From Massilia cavernae (GTDB lineage: Bacteria > Pseudomonadota > Gammaproteobacteria > Burkholderiales > Burkholderiaceae_D): a DNA stretch of 37,330 bases. Shown here piece after piece: positions 1-8,209 of the stretch. Under the pieces are notes generated by a model. That model was given only the letters and a program-made list of their open reading frames with translations, did not search any database and had not been told where the DNA came from. The stretch lies in contig NZ_QYUP01000067.1 in assembly GCF_003590855.1 (NCBI RefSeq), positions 1-37,330 of the forward strand, given 5' to 3'. Position 1 is the stretch's first letter. Every line of letters begins with the position of its first letter. Position numbers and translations under genes: made by a program.

Positions 1-1146
1 CGCCACGCCGCGCTTGCCGCCGGTTTTCTTCAGCGCGCCCATCAGCGTGACCAAAATACGCGCGCCGGATGCGCCGATCGGGTGGCCCAGTGCGCAGGCG
101 CCGCCGTGGATGTTGACCTTGCTGTGCGGGATGTCCAGGTCGCGCATCGCCGCCATCGGCACCGCTGCAAACGCTTCGTTGATCTCGAACAGGTCGACGT
201 CCTGCGCGGTCCAGCCGGTCTTCTTCATCAGCTTCTGCATCGCGCCAATCGGGGCGGTGGTGAACAGGTTAGGTTCCTGCGCGTGGGTCGCGTGCGCGAT
301 GACTTTCGCGATCGGTGTCAGGCCCAGTTCGCGCGCCTTCGATTCGCGCATCATCACCAGGGCTGCTGCGCCGTCGTTGATCGACGACGACGATGCGGCG
401 GTGATGGTGCCGTCCTTCTTGAACGCGGCGCGCAGGGTCGGGATCTTGTCCAGCTTGGCCTTGAGCGGGCCTTCGTCCTTTTCGATCACGGTATCGCCGG
501 CGCGGCCGGAGACGGTGACCGGCGCGACTTCCCACTTGAAGTGGCCTTCGTTGGTGGCGTTCTGCGCGCGCTTGACCGATTCGATCGCGAACGCATCCTG
601 CGCTTCGCGGGTGAACGAGTAGGTGGCCACGCATTCTTCCGCGAAGGTGCCCATCGAGCGGCCTTCGCCGGTTTTCTCGTTGCGCGAGTAAGCGTCTTCG
701 AGGCCGTCGTACATCATGTGGTCGAACATCATGCCGTGGCCGATGCGGTAGCCGCCGCGCGCCTTCGGAATCAGGTAAGGCGCATTGGTCATCGATTCCA
801 TGCCGCCCGCGACCACGATGTCGGCGCTGCCGGCCATCAGGGTGTCATGCGCGAAGATCGCCGACTGCATCGCCGAACCGCACATCTTGGACAGGGTGAC
901 GGCGCCGGTCGACATCGGCAGGCCGCCCTTGATCGCGGCCTGGCGCGCAGGCGCCTGGCCCTGGCCCGCCATCAGGCAGTTGCCGAAGTAGACGTGCTCG
1001 ACCAGTTTCGGGTCGACGCCGGCGCGCTCGACGGCGGCCTGGATCGCCACCGCGCCCAGGTCGCTGGCGGTCTTGGAGGAAAAATCGCCCTGGAAGGCGC
1101 CCATCGGGGTGCGCGCGGCGCCGACGATTACGACTGGATCATTCAT
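1..1146 (-). CDS. Acetyl-CoA C-acyltransferase (thiolase), 3' end cut by window edge
   Basis: Thiolase of the acetyl-CoA acetyltransferase type, which condenses or cleaves acyl-CoA in fatty-acid, polyhydroxyalkanoate or branched-chain amino-acid metabolism. The visible 382 residues begin [18 protein letters not shown]. The acyl-accepting cysteine is C89 in the context [10 protein letters not shown], and the conserved GHPIGASG block carries H355. The second catalytic cysteine, near the C-terminus, lies beyond the window edge. The ATG start at 1146 lies inside the end of aceK: ATGAATGA is shared, an 8-base overlap, which suggests translational coupling. Substrate (acetoacetyl-CoA or a longer beta-ketoacyl-CoA) cannot be decided from the sequence. 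Proximity to liuA fits a role in leucine or fatty-acid breakdown, but that is inference. Confidence 0.93.
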   Translation of the reverse strand, partial: MNDPVVIVGAARTPMGAFQGDFSSKTASDLGAVAIQAAVERAGVDPKLVEHVYFGNCLMAGQGQAPARQAAIKGGLPMSTGAVTLSKMCGSAMQSAIFAHDTLMAGSADIVVAGGMESMTNAPYLIPKARGGYRIGHGMMFDHMMYDGLEDAYSRNEKTGEGRSMGTFAEECVATYSFTREAQDAFAIESVKRAQNATNEGHFKWEVAPVTVSGRAGDTVIEKDEGPLKAKLDKIPTLRAAFKKDGTITAASSSSINDGAAALVMMRESKARELGLTPIAKVIAHATHAQEPNLFTTAPIGAMQKLMKKTGWTAQDVDLFEINEAFAAVPMAAMRDLDIPHSKVNIHGGACALGHPIGASGARILVTLMGALKKTGGKRGVA

Positions 1147-2965
1147 GGTTCAGGTTCTCCAATTGAGGTGAGGGTGTAGGGGCTGGCGCTGTGGCCGTGG
1201 CCTGGTTGCGGAAACGGATGTCCTGCGGGTAAGGGAAGACATCCTCGACGATGCCGGCGATGATACGCTCCTTGCGCGACTGCCAGAAATCCCTGGTCAG
1301 CAGCTCGGCGTGGTGCTTCATGAAATACTTCCTGATCCTGGCGTTCCCCAGCAGGAAGGTGCCGAACTGCTCCGGGAACACGTCGTGCTTGCCGACCGAA
1401 TACCAGGGCTCGGCCGACATCTCGTCTTCCTCGTTGCGCGGCTGGGGGATGTCGCGGAAATTGCAATCGGTGATGTACTCGATCTCGTCGTAGTCGTAGA
1501 ACACCACGCGGCCCTGGCGGGTGACGCCGAAGTTCTTGTACAGCATGTCGCCGGGGAAGATGTTGGCCGCCACCAGCTCGCGGATGGCGTTGCCGTATTC
1601 GATGATGCCGTGCTCGACCAGGGTATCGTTGCCGGCCGCTTCGGCGCCGGTGAGGAAAATGTTCAGCGGCACCATGCGGCGCTCGATGTACAGGTGGCGG
1701 ATGATGATGCGGTCGCCCTCGAACTCGACCAGCGAGGGGGCGTGTTGCATCAGCTCGGCGATCAGCTCTTCCGAGAAGCGCTCGACCGGGAAGGCCACGT
1801 TGGAATACTCGAGCGTATCGGCCATGCGGCCCACGCGGTCGTGATGCTTGACCAGCAGGTACTTTTCCTTGATCTGCGCGCGCGTGGTCTCCTTCGGCGG
1901 CGGGAAGAAATCCTTGATCACCTTGAACACATAGGGGAAGGACGGCAGCGCGAACACCAGCATCACCAGGCCGCGGATGCCGGGCGCGATCTCGAAGCGG
2001 TCCGAGGTGTGCTTCAGGTGCTGCAGGTAATCGCGGTAGAACAGCGTCTTGCCCTGCTTTTGCAGGCCGAGGATGGTGTAGATCTCGCTGCGCGGCTTGC
2101 GCGGCAGCAGGGTGCGCAGGAACTGCACGTAGGCCGACGGCACTTCCATGTCGACCATGAAGTAGGCGCGGGTGAACGAGAACAGGATCGTGATCTGGGC
2201 ATGGTCGAGCAGCACCGCATCGAGCACCAGTTCGCGGTTGCGGTTGTGCAGGATGGGCACGACAAACGGGAACTCGCTGTTGCCGTTGATGATCTTGCCG
2301 ACGACGTAAGCCCCCTTGTTCCGGAAGAACAGGTTCGACAGCACCTGGACCTGGTAGTTCGGCTCGATGGCGACGTCGCCCAGCTTCTGCAACAGGAATT
2401 GCTCCAGCTGCGCCACGTCGCGGTCGAGGTTGGCGAAGGGGCACTTCAGCTGGAAGTTCGTGATGATGCGCTTGAGCGAGAAGCGCAGGCCGTCGGTCGC
2501 GGGGTAGTACACGCGGTAGGTCGGCAGAAGTTCCTCGGTCTCGATGTACTCGGTCGAAATGACCGGGCGCACGAAAATGAAATCGTTGTGGAAATAAGTG
2601 CGATGCAAGATATTGCAGCACACGGAATTGAAGAACGTCTCGGCCAGCTCAGGCTGCTTGTGGCCCGACAGCATGCCGATATAATGCAGCTTGGTTTCGC
2701 GCCAGACGCTGTCGGTCAGTTCCGCCTGCGCGTACTCATCCTCGAGGACCTGGACGCACTCCTGGACGCGCTTGTCGTAGAAGTCGATGCGTTCGCGCGC
2801 GGCCTGTTGCGCGACCGACCAGTCGGCGTTCTCGAAATTGCGGCGCGCGGCCTGGCTCGCCTGCCGGAACAAGCGGTAATGCTTATCAAAGCCGTCGAGG
2901 ATCGTGCGCGCGATATCGAACGCGATCTGCGAAGACAGCAGCTTTGGAAACGCAGCTTGTTTCAT
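1139..2965 (-). CDS. aceK: Isocitrate dehydrogenase kinase/phosphatase
   Basis: Bifunctional cytoplasmic enzyme that phosphorylates and dephosphorylates isocitrate dehydrogenase and so controls flux between the TCA cycle and the glyoxylate bypass. The 608-residue product is slightly longer than the roughly 580 residues of the enterobacterial enzyme. It has the family's N-terminal regulatory half ([20 protein letters not shown]) and the nucleotide-binding region [20 protein letters not shown], followed by [14 protein letters not shown] and the catalytic-core segments [16 protein letters not shown] and [15 protein letters not shown]. It lacks the neighbours aceB/aceA seen in enterobacteria and instead overlaps a thiolase gene by 8 bases. 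The ATG at 2965 is the natural start. Upstream lie REP-like palindromes and then liuA on the same strand. Confidence 0.96.
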   Translation of the reverse strand: MKQAAFPKLLSSQIAFDIARTILDGFDKHYRLFRQASQAARRNFENADWSVAQQAARERIDFYDKRVQECVQVLEDEYAQAELTDSVWRETKLHYIGMLSGHKQPELAETFFNSVCCNILHRTYFHNDFIFVRPVISTEYIETEELLPTYRVYYPATDGLRFSLKRIITNFQLKCPFANLDRDVAQLEQFLLQKLGDVAIEPNYQVQVLSNLFFRNKGAYVVGKIINGNSEFPFVVPILHNRNRELVLDAVLLDHAQITILFSFTRAYFMVDMEVPSAYVQFLRTLLPRKPRSEIYTILGLQKQGKTLFYRDYLQHLKHTSDRFEIAPGIRGLVMLVFALPSFPYVFKVIKDFFPPPKETTRAQIKEKYLLVKHHDRVGRMADTLEYSNVAFPVERFSEELIAELMQHAPSLVEFEGDRIIIRHLYIERRMVPLNIFLTGAEAAGNDTLVEHGIIEYGNAIRELVAANIFPGDMLYKNFGVTRQGRVVFYDYDEIEYITDCNFRDIPQPRNEEDEMSAEPWYSVGKHDVFPEQFGTFLLGNARIRKYFMKHHAELLTRDFWQSRKERIIAGIVEDVFPYPQDIRFRNQATATAPAPTPSPQLENLNHE

Positions 2966-3021
2966 CGTTGAATCGACCCAGGGGACGCAAATCGCTATTC
3001 TATAAGAGTAAATGTTTCAAC

Positions 3022-3107
3022 AATCGGGGTCAGACCACCATTTCGCCAATGTTTCGAGAATGGTGGTCTGACCCCGATTTTACGAGAATGGTGGTCTGAC
3101 CCCGATT
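3022..3107. repeat. Three copies of a GGGGTCAGACCACC palindromic repeat
   Basis: One copy of AATCGGGGTCAGACCACC(ATT) at 3022-3042 is followed by two inverted copies at 3059-3079 and 3087-3107. The second and third are direct repeats of each other. The first can pair with either inverted copy over 21 bases, so two alternative hairpins are possible. The element sits between liuA and aceK on the same strand and may act as a transcript stabiliser or attenuator. Its form (short intergenic palindromes in inverted and direct array) is that of REP/BIME elements mobilised in trans by RAYT transposases; one RAYT is encoded at 31425-32126. Whether that enzyme moves this family is not shown. Confidence 0.85.
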
Positions 3108-3126
3108 TTAGAAATGTTTTATAGCG

Positions 3127-4311
3127 TTACTTGGTTTCGGAGAAGAGTTCGCGGCCGATCAGCATGCGGCGGATTTCGCTGGTGCCGGCGCCAATCTCGT
3201 ACAGCTTGGCGTCGCGCCACAGGCGGCCGACCGGGTATTCGTTGATGTAGCCATTGCCGCCTAGCGTCTGGATCGCTTCGCCCGCCATCCAGGTCGCTTT
3301 CTCGGCGCTGTACAGGATGGCGCCAGCGGCGTCCTTGCGCAGGTTGCGTACCTGCTCGGGCGTCGTCGCGCGGTCGCAGGCCTGGCCGACCGCGTAGACG
3401 TAGGCCTTGCAGGCCATCATCGTGGAGTACATGTCGGCGATCTTGCCTTGCATTAGCTGGAATTCGCCGATCGGCTGGCCGAATTGCTTGCGGTCGTGGA
3501 TGTAGGGGACCACCGCGTCCATGCAGGCGGCCATGATGCCGAGCGGACCGCCCGACAGCACGGTGCGCTCGAAGTCGAGGCCGGACATCAGCACGTTGAC
3601 GCCCTTGCCCAGGCCGCCCAGCACGTTTTCGGCCGGTACTTCGCAGTCTTCGAACACCAGTTCACCCGTGTGCGAGCCGCGCATGCCGAGCTTGTCGAGC
3701 TTTTGCGCGATCGAGAAGCCCTTGTAGCCTTTTTCGATCAGGAAGGCGGTCATGCCGCGCGGACCCGCTTCCAGGTCGTTCTTGGCGTACACCACCAGTA
3801 CGTCGGCGTCAGGGCCGTTGGTGATCCACATCTTGGTGCCGTTCAGCACCCAGCGGTCTCCCTTGAACTCGGCCTTGAGCTTCATGCTGACCACGTCGGA
3901 GCCGGCGTTCGGCTCGGACATCGCCAGCGCGCCCACGTGTTCGCCCGAGATCAGCTTCGGCAGGTACTTGCGCTTCTGCTCTTCGGTGCCGTTGCGCTTG
4001 ATCTGGTTGACGCACAGGTTGGAGTGGGCGCCGTACGACAGGCCGACCGACGCCGAGGCGCGCGAGATTTCTTCCATCGCGACGATGTGGGCCAGGTAGC
4101 CCATGCCGGCGCCGCCGTATTCCTCGCCGACGGTGATGCCGAGCAGGCCGAGTTCGCCCATCTTGCGCCACAGGTCCATCGGGAACTGGTCGCTGCGGTC
4201 GATCTCGGCGGCGCGCGGCGCGATTTCGGCGGCGGCGAATTGTTGGACTGCTTCGCGCAGCGCGGCGATGTCCTCGCCGTGGTCAAAGGTCAAGCCTGGA
4301 AGATGCAGCAT
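3127..4311 (-). CDS. liuA: Isovaleryl-CoA dehydrogenase
   Basis: FAD-dependent acyl-CoA dehydrogenase that oxidises isovaleryl-CoA to 3-methylcrotonyl-CoA in leucine catabolism and passes electrons to ETF. The fold runs from the N-terminal helical domain ([17 protein letters not shown]) through the middle beta domain ([28 protein letters not shown]) to the C-terminal helices ([20 protein letters not shown]). The catalytic glutamate sits in [12 protein letters not shown] (E248), the helix-G position diagnostic of isovaleryl-CoA rather than short-chain acyl-CoA dehydrogenases. The open frame extends to a TTG at 4347, but ATG at 4311 is preferred: it has an AGGA ribosome site just upstream, gives 394 residues and starts [14 protein letters not shown] as expected. 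A LiuR-type operator lies about 50 bases upstream. Confidence 0.93.
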   Translation of the reverse strand: MLHLPGLTFDHGEDIAALREAVQQFAAAEIAPRAAEIDRSDQFPMDLWRKMGELGLLGITVGEEYGGAGMGYLAHIVAMEEISRASASVGLSYGAHSNLCVNQIKRNGTEEQKRKYLPKLISGEHVGALAMSEPNAGSDVVSMKLKAEFKGDRWVLNGTKMWITNGPDADVLVVYAKNDLEAGPRGMTAFLIEKGYKGFSIAQKLDKLGMRGSHTGELVFEDCEVPAENVLGGLGKGVNVLMSGLDFERTVLSGGPLGIMAACMDAVVPYIHDRKQFGQPIGEFQLMQGKIADMYSTMMACKAYVYAVGQACDRATTPEQVRNLRKDAAGAILYSAEKATWMAGEAIQTLGGNGYINEYPVGRLWRDAKLYEIGAGTSEIRRMLIGRELFSETK

Positions 4312-4359
4312 GTCGTCCTCATGGAGTAGCGGATTGGGAATCGTCAATCATACGCATGT

Positions 4360-4375
4360 TTGACGTTAACGTAAA
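4360..4375. promoter_or_regulatory. LiuR-type operator in front of liuA
   Basis: TTGACGTTAACGTAAA is a near-perfect 16-base palindrome with an ACGTTAACGT core, between liuR (stop at 4402) and the liuA start. A further ACGTAA half-site follows at 4375-4380. It resembles the site at 4857-4872. MerR-family LiuR regulators are known to control leucine/isovalerate genes in proteobacteria through palindromes of this type, so autogenous and liuA control by the adjacent MerR protein is inferred. Confidence 0.7.
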
Positions 4376-4401
4376 CGTAAGGTAGCCGGTAGTGCGCCCG
4401 C

Positions 4402-4794
4402 TCAGGCGGTTTCGGCGCTTTGCGCCAGCATGCGGTGGCATTCGTCTTCGTGCGCCTTGACTTCGGCCAGCGCCATGTCGATGTCGGCGCGCTGTTGTTC
4501 AAGGGTTTCGCGCTGGTGTGCCAGTACCGCCAGGAAACGGTTCATCTGGGCAACCGTGTCCTTCGGCGACTCGTACATGTCGACGATACTCTTGATTTCG
4601 GACAGCGTCAGCCCGAGGCGCTTGCCGCGCAGGGTCAGCTTCAGGCGGGTGCGGTCGCGCGCGGTGTACACGCGGTTGCGGCCGCCCGCGCCTTCGCGCG
4701 ACGGGCTCAGCAGGCCGTGGTCTTCGTAGAAGCGGATGGCGCGCGCGGTAATGTCGAATTCACGGGCAAGTTCGGCGATCGTGTAGGTAAGCAT
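4402..4794 (-). CDS. liuR: MerR-family transcriptional regulator of branched-chain amino-acid catabolism
   Basis: A 130-residue MerR-family DNA-binding protein. The N-terminal winged helix (residues about 1-70) shows YTIAELAREFDITARAIRFY, EDHGLLSPSREG and the arginine-rich wing RNRVYTARDRTRLKLTLRGK. The C-terminal half is a coiled-coil dimerisation helix (FLAVLAHQRETLEQQRADID). There is no cysteine arrangement of a metal-sensing MerR; the TLRGKRLGLTLSEI signature and position next to liuA indicate LiuR, which in related bacteria responds to branched-chain acyl-CoA intermediates. Palindromic sites flank the gene on both sides (4360-4375 and 4857-4872), which fits control of liuA, itself and the divergent hydrolase gene. 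Confidence 0.85.
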   Translation of the reverse strand: MLTYTIAELAREFDITARAIRFYEDHGLLSPSREGAGGRNRVYTARDRTRLKLTLRGKRLGLTLSEIKSIVDMYESPKDTVAQMNRFLAVLAHQRETLEQQRADIDMALAEVKAHEDECHRMLAQSAETA

Positions 4795-4856
4795 CGGGCT
4801 TCGTGTGCAATTGGTAAAATGGACCGGCGAGGAGGCATGACGTAGCGAAGCTTCCG

Positions 4857-4872
4857 TTTACGTCAACGTAAA
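4857..4872. promoter_or_regulatory. LiuR-type operator in the liuR/MBL hydrolase divergent region
   Basis: TTTACGTCAACGTAAA is a 16-base palindrome apart from the two central bases. It lies between the divergent starts at 4794 (liuR) and 4907 (hydrolase) and shares the ACGT-N2-ACGT geometry of the site at 4360-4375. It is placed to regulate both transcripts. Assignment to LiuR is inferred from motif likeness and location. Confidence 0.72.
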
Positions 4873-4906
4873 GTGTATTGTAGCGCGCCGCCGGCCGTTT
4901 GCGACC

Positions 4907-5971
4907 ATGAAAGAACTTATGAATCATCTCGAATCCCAGCTGGACTATCCCCTTGGCGACCATTTGCCGGAAACCGGCGCCCTGACCGAACTGGCGCCCG
5001 GCCTGCGCTGGCTGCGCATGCCGCTGCCGTTCGCGCTCGACCATATCAACCTGTGGCTGCTGCAGGACCGCCAGCACGGGCGTGACGGCTGGGCCGCGGT
5101 CGACTGCGGCGTCGCCAACGAGGCCACCCGCGCCGCCTGGGACCAGGTGCTGGCGCAGGGCATCGGGGGCGCGCCCCTGCTGCGTGTGTTCGCGACCCAT
5201 TGCCACCCCGACCACATGGGCTTGTCCGACTGGCTGTGCAGCCGTTTCGGCGCGGCGATGTGGATGACCACCGGCGAATACGGCTTCGCGCGCATGATGT
5301 CGGCCGCCCTTCCCGGCGTCGACGGCCCCTCCGCGGTGCCGCATTTCCAGCGCCACGGCCTGGTCGATTCCGACCTGGTGCAGCGCTTGGGCGAGCGCCG
5401 CAATTATTACCCGTCGATGGTGCCCGCGGTGCCGCAGGCCTACACCCGCATGCGCGAAGGCGACGATATCGACATGGCCGGGCGTAGCTGGCGCGTCATT
5501 ACCGGTTTCGGCCATTCGCCGGAACACGCCTCGCTGTACTGCGAGGAACTGAAAGTATTGATTTCCGGCGACATGGTGCTGCCGCGGATATCCACCAATG
5601 TATCCGTATTCGCGGTCGAGCCCGAGGGCAATCCGCTGGCGCTGTACCTTGATTCGCTGGGCAAGTTCGCCGGCCTGCCGGACGACACCCTGGTGCTGCC
5701 TTCGCACGGCCGGCCGTTCCGCGGCCTGCACACCCGCATCGCCCAGCTGCGCGCCCATCATGTGGATCGATTGGACGAGGTCAGGGAAGCCTGCAGCACG
5801 CCGCAGTCGGCGGCCGACATCGTTCCGGTGATGTTCAAACGTAAGCTGGACACCCATCAATTAACGTTTGCGCTCGGCGAGGCGCTTGCCCATCTTCACA
5901 AACTTTGGCACGGCGGCGTCCTGGCCAGGGAAGCTGGCGAAGACGGAATTTTCCGCTTTCGCGTCCTGTAG
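4907..5971 (+). CDS. MBL-fold metallo-hydrolase in the LiuR regulon
   Basis: A 354-residue metallo-beta-lactamase-fold hydrolase. The metal-binding signature HxHxDH is present as THCHPDHMG (H98, H100, D102, H103), with later ligands likely in GFGHSPEHASLY, ISGDMVLPRIS and LPSHGRPFRG. The C-terminal helical extension (after about residue 275, DEVREACSTPQSAADI) is typical of the glyoxalase II/LACTB2-like group that acts on thioesters or esters. Placement opposite liuR with a LiuR-type site in the shared promoter suggests hydrolysis of an acyl-CoA or related intermediate of branched-chain acid breakdown, which is inference. A second ATG at 4919 (MNHLESQLDYPLG) could be the true start, because neither ATG has a strong ribosome site. 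Confidence 0.85.
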   Translation: MKELMNHLESQLDYPLGDHLPETGALTELAPGLRWLRMPLPFALDHINLWLLQDRQHGRDGWAAVDCGVANEATRAAWDQVLAQGIGGAPLLRVFATHCHPDHMGLSDWLCSRFGAAMWMTTGEYGFARMMSAALPGVDGPSAVPHFQRHGLVDSDLVQRLGERRNYYPSMVPAVPQAYTRMREGDDIDMAGRSWRVITGFGHSPEHASLYCEELKVLISGDMVLPRISTNVSVFAVEPEGNPLALYLDSLGKFAGLPDDTLVLPSHGRPFRGLHTRIAQLRAHHVDRLDEVREACSTPQSAADIVPVMFKRKLDTHQLTFALGEALAHLHKLWHGGVLAREAGEDGIFRFRVL

Positions 5972-5972
5972 A

Positions 5973-5989
5973 GTCGCAATTTTTGCGAC
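5973..5989. terminator. Hairpin directly after the MBL hydrolase gene
   Basis: GTCGCAA-TTT-TTGCGAC forms a perfect 7-bp stem with a 3-base loop, beginning one base after the stop codon. No T-run follows, so it may be a weak terminator or a transcript-end stabiliser, acting with the hairpin at 6014-6034. Confidence 0.5.
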
Positions 5990-6013
5990 AATAGTGTCAT
6001 AATCTTTGCGATA

Positions 6014-6034
6014 CCGCCGGTTAAAAACCGGCGG
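6014..6034. terminator. Second strong hairpin between the MBL hydrolase and HTH genes
   Basis: CCGCCGGTT-AAA-AACCGGCGG is a perfect 9-bp stem with a 3-base loop, 42 bases past the hydrolase stop. It has no clear downstream T-tract. Terminator function is inferred from strength and position. The remaining AT-rich stretch up to 6230 probably holds the promoter of the following HTH gene. Confidence 0.5.
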
Positions 6035-6230
6035 GCATGCAAATTGGTTACAGGGAATCATTCTAATTTGTCCATTATATTGCATCGACAATTTTGTTAA
6101 ACCGGCGAAGCCACTCTTGTAATTCTCGGAAAACTTCTCAAATTGTTACATGCAATGACTTCAGGCCGTCACAATTGGTCTCATCTTCCAAGAGACTGAC
6201 TTTCATGGCATAGCATGAAATAGTGCCACA

Positions 6231-6638
6231 ATGAATTCAGCTAACGAACGGGAAAGCTTCAGCGAACGCCTGCAACAGGCCCTGAAGAACGCTCACTACT
6301 CACCAGACAGTCCCACGCGACTTGCCCGCGAATTTAACATTCGCTTCGACGGGCGTCCGATCACTGTTCATGCAGCGCGGAAATGGCTTGTCGGTGAGGC
6401 AATTCCTACACAAGAGAAGCTGCGCATGATTGCCCACTGGCTCGGTGTGCCAGCCGAGTGGCTGCGTTTCGGCGGAGCGGAAGATGCTTCGACAAGCACC
6501 GAGCATGCCAACGGCGCATCCCGTTTCGAGTCGGCCGACGTCAAGCTGATTGCCGATTTGCAGCGGCTCGACGAACATCACCGCCAGATCGCACGCGAAT
6601 TCATCCGTATGCTGGTGCGGATGAATAACCAGAAGTAG
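6231..6638 (+). CDS. Small helix-turn-helix regulator (XRE/phage-repressor-like)
   Basis: A 135-residue protein with an N-terminal helix-turn-helix of the lambda-repressor type at about residues 12-80: a TRLAREFNIRF helix pair, then TVHAARKWLVGEAIPTQEKL and IAHWLGVPAEWLRFG. The linker is polar (DASTSTEHANGASR) and the C-terminus forms a helix (DLQRLDEHHRQIAREFIRML) that probably mediates dimerisation. There is no S24 autocleavage domain, so it is not a LexA/CI-type switch. The gene stands alone behind a 259-base AT-rich spacer. Target genes are unknown. A chromosomal stand-alone regulator is more likely than prophage, since no other phage genes are nearby. Confidence 0.75.
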   Translation: MNSANERESFSERLQQALKNAHYSPDSPTRLAREFNIRFDGRPITVHAARKWLVGEAIPTQEKLRMIAHWLGVPAEWLRFGGAEDASTSTEHANGASRFESADVKLIADLQRLDEHHRQIAREFIRMLVRMNNQK

Positions 6639-6654
6639 CCTTTTTGCCACAATT

Positions 6655-6698
6655 CCGGCTGCTGCCGCCGGTCCGGCTGCTGCCGCCGGTCCGGCGGC
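6655..6698. repeat. 18-bp tandem repeat with a palindromic end
   Basis: CCGGCTGCTGCCGCCGGT occurs twice in perfect tandem at 6655-6672 and 6673-6690, followed by a partial third unit. The end of the array, GCCGCC-GGTCC-GGCGGC at 6682-6698, is itself a 6-bp stem. It lies just after the HTH gene and could serve as its terminator. The rest of the spacer to 6922 shows nothing else recognisable. Confidence 0.6.
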
Positions 6699-6922
6699 TA
6701 TCCGGAACGCCTTCGCGTGCCGGCACGCAACACTGTGGCACCTTCCTCCCCCTCGTTCTCCCGCCTGTCCGTCACGATTCATGAATTTCCATTGGTAAAG
6801 TAAATACCCATTGGCAATTTCTATGTATCCGGAACGCACAAGACGGCGATAGTGGCTCATAATCAGGACGTAGTGCGCCGTAACGTCACCATGTATAGCA
6901 ACAGCAGAGGATCCGCCTTCAT

Positions 6923-7093
6923 ATGAAAAGCAATTACGCCAATACTGCGCAACTGAAGGAATTGATGACCGCCCCGCCGATGACCGCCGCGCAGCATGCG
7001 GAAGTCATGCGCAAGCGCATCCAGCACCGCCGCATGCTTGAAGAAGCCAAGGAGTTGAAAAAGGCGGAGGCCTGGCAGGACGACAAACGCTGA
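6923..7093 (+). CDS. 56-residue small basic/charged protein, function unknown
   Basis: Short open frame from ATG 6923 to TGA 7093: MKSNYANTAQLKELMTAPPM, then TAAQHAEVMRKRIQHRRMLE and EAKELKKAEAWQDDKR. Codon usage follows the local GC-rich pattern at third positions. The C-terminal two-thirds is predicted helical and rich in K, R, E and A. A purine-rich AGAGG lies 13 bases before the ATG, farther than usual. I do not recognise a family. No signal peptide or membrane segment is visible. It sits alone between the HTH gene and the convergent ubiX. It may be a real conserved small protein; the alternative is a chance frame. Confidence 0.55.
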   Translation: MKSNYANTAQLKELMTAPPMTAAQHAEVMRKRIQHRRMLEEAKELKKAEAWQDDKR

Positions 7094-7126
7094 GCCGCGC
7101 GTCGGCCGCTGCGGCCCTGCCCTGCC

Positions 7127-7723
7127 TCAGGCCGCGCCTGGCGCAGCCTTCATGCCGCCCCAGCGCGGGGCGAGGGCATGCTCGATGCCAAACAGGTCGA
7201 TCACCCGTGCCACGCTGTGGTCGACCATTTCCTCGATGCTGGCCGGCTTGTTGTAGAAGCTTGGCAGCGGCGGGAAGATAATCCCGCCCATTTCCGTCAC
7301 CACCGTCATGTTGCGCAAGTGCGCCAGGTTGAACGGCGTCTCGCGCACCATCAGCACCAGCCGGCGGCGCTCCTTGAGCACCACGTCGGCCGCGCGCGCG
7401 ATCAGGTTGTCCGACAGGCCATGGGCCACGGACGCCAGCGTTTTCATCGAGCAGGGAGCGACGACCATGCCGTCGTACTGGAAGGAGCCGCTGGCGATCG
7501 AGGCGCCGATGTCGCGGTTCTTGTGCACCACATGGGCCAGCGCTTCGACGTCGCGGCGCTGCATGCCCACTTCCTGGTGAAGCGTGAGGGATGCGGCGTC
7601 CGAGACCACCAGGTGGGTCTCGACGCCGGGGGTGGCGGCCAGCTGCTGCAACAGCCGCACGCCATACACCGCGCCGGTGGCGCCGGTGATGGCGACGACC
7701 AGCCGCCGGGGGCGATCAGCCAT
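7127..7723 (-). CDS. ubiX: Flavin prenyltransferase UbiX
   Basis: Transfers a dimethylallyl group to FMN to make prenylated FMN, the cofactor of UbiD-type decarboxylases in ubiquinone synthesis and aromatic-acid metabolism. The 198-residue flavoprotein shows the Rossmann-like start [19 protein letters not shown], the FMN-binding [16 protein letters not shown], the prenyl-phosphate loop [18 protein letters not shown] and the [16 protein letters not shown] segment. The length is typical. The ATG at 7723 overlaps the end of grxD by 8 bases (ATGGCTGA shared), so the two genes are very likely co-transcribed and translationally coupled. Confidence 0.95.
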   Translation of the reverse strand: MADRPRRLVVAITGATGAVYGVRLLQQLAATPGVETHLVVSDAASLTLHQEVGMQRRDVEALAHVVHKNRDIGASIASGSFQYDGMVVAPCSMKTLASVAHGLSDNLIARAADVVLKERRRLVLMVRETPFNLAHLRNMTVVTEMGGIIFPPLPSFYNKPASIEEMVDHSVARVIDLFGIEHALAPRWGGMKAAPGAA

Positions 7724-8027
7724 TGAGGATGGCTTTGAGCTCGCCCGATTCGAACATCTCGTTCATGATGTCGGAACCGCCGATGAATTCGCCCTTGATG
7801 TACAGCTGCGGGATGGTCGGCCAGTTCGAGTATTCCTTGATGCCCTGGCGGACTTCAGGATCTTCCAGCACGTTGACGGTGGCGATGTTCTCGACGCCGC
7901 AGGCCTTCAGGATCTGGATGGCGCGGCCGGAAAAGCCGCATTGCGGGAACTGCGCGGTCCCTTTCATGAACAGCACCACGGGGGTGTTGGTCACGGTCTC
8001 TTTGATCCAGGTTTGTACGTCGCTCAT
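7716..8027 (-). CDS. grxD: Monothiol glutaredoxin, Grx4 type
   Basis: A 103-residue CGFS-class glutaredoxin that carries and transfers [2Fe-2S] clusters with glutathione. The start [20 protein letters not shown] is followed by [17 protein letters not shown] with the cluster-ligating cysteine C30. The glutathione-binding segments [19 protein letters not shown] follow. ATG at 8027 gives the standard length; the longer open frame upstream is a shadow of tex. It is coupled to ubiX by an 8-base overlap. Confidence 0.95.
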   Translation of the reverse strand: MSDVQTWIKETVTNTPVVLFMKGTAQFPQCGFSGRAIQILKACGVENIATVNVLEDPEVRQGIKEYSNWPTIPQLYIKGEFIGGSDIMNEMFESGELKAILNG

Positions 8028-8104
8028 GGCTGCCTCAGGGTGAAAAATGAATGGATGGCGACATTTTATAAGAAATTGACGCACGTGGCTTCCGCGACAC
8101 CACC

Positions 8105-8198
8105 GTAGGGCGGATAAGCGCTTGCGCGCATCCGCCGGACGTGTGCGGGCTACGTAGCCGAAAACGGCGGATGCGGGCTTTGCCCTTATCCGCCCTAC
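8105..8198. repeat. Long inverted repeat (GTAGGGCGGATAAG ... CTTATCCGCCCTAC)
   Basis: Outer arms of 14 bases at 8105-8118 and 8185-8198 are perfect inverted copies. An inner pair, GCGCATCCGCC near 8126-8136 and GGCGGATGCG at 8166-8175, extends the structure. It lies between tex and grxD on the same strand and looks like a REP/BIME-type element of a different sequence family from the one at 3022-3107. It could also reduce read-through from tex into grxD. Confidence 0.75.
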
Positions 8199-8209
8199 CG
8201 TTATCGTTT

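Noticed and set aside
5861..6091. 76-codon frame on the minus strand
   Set aside because: It overlaps the conserved end of the MBL hydrolase and two hairpins; no ribosome site or family.
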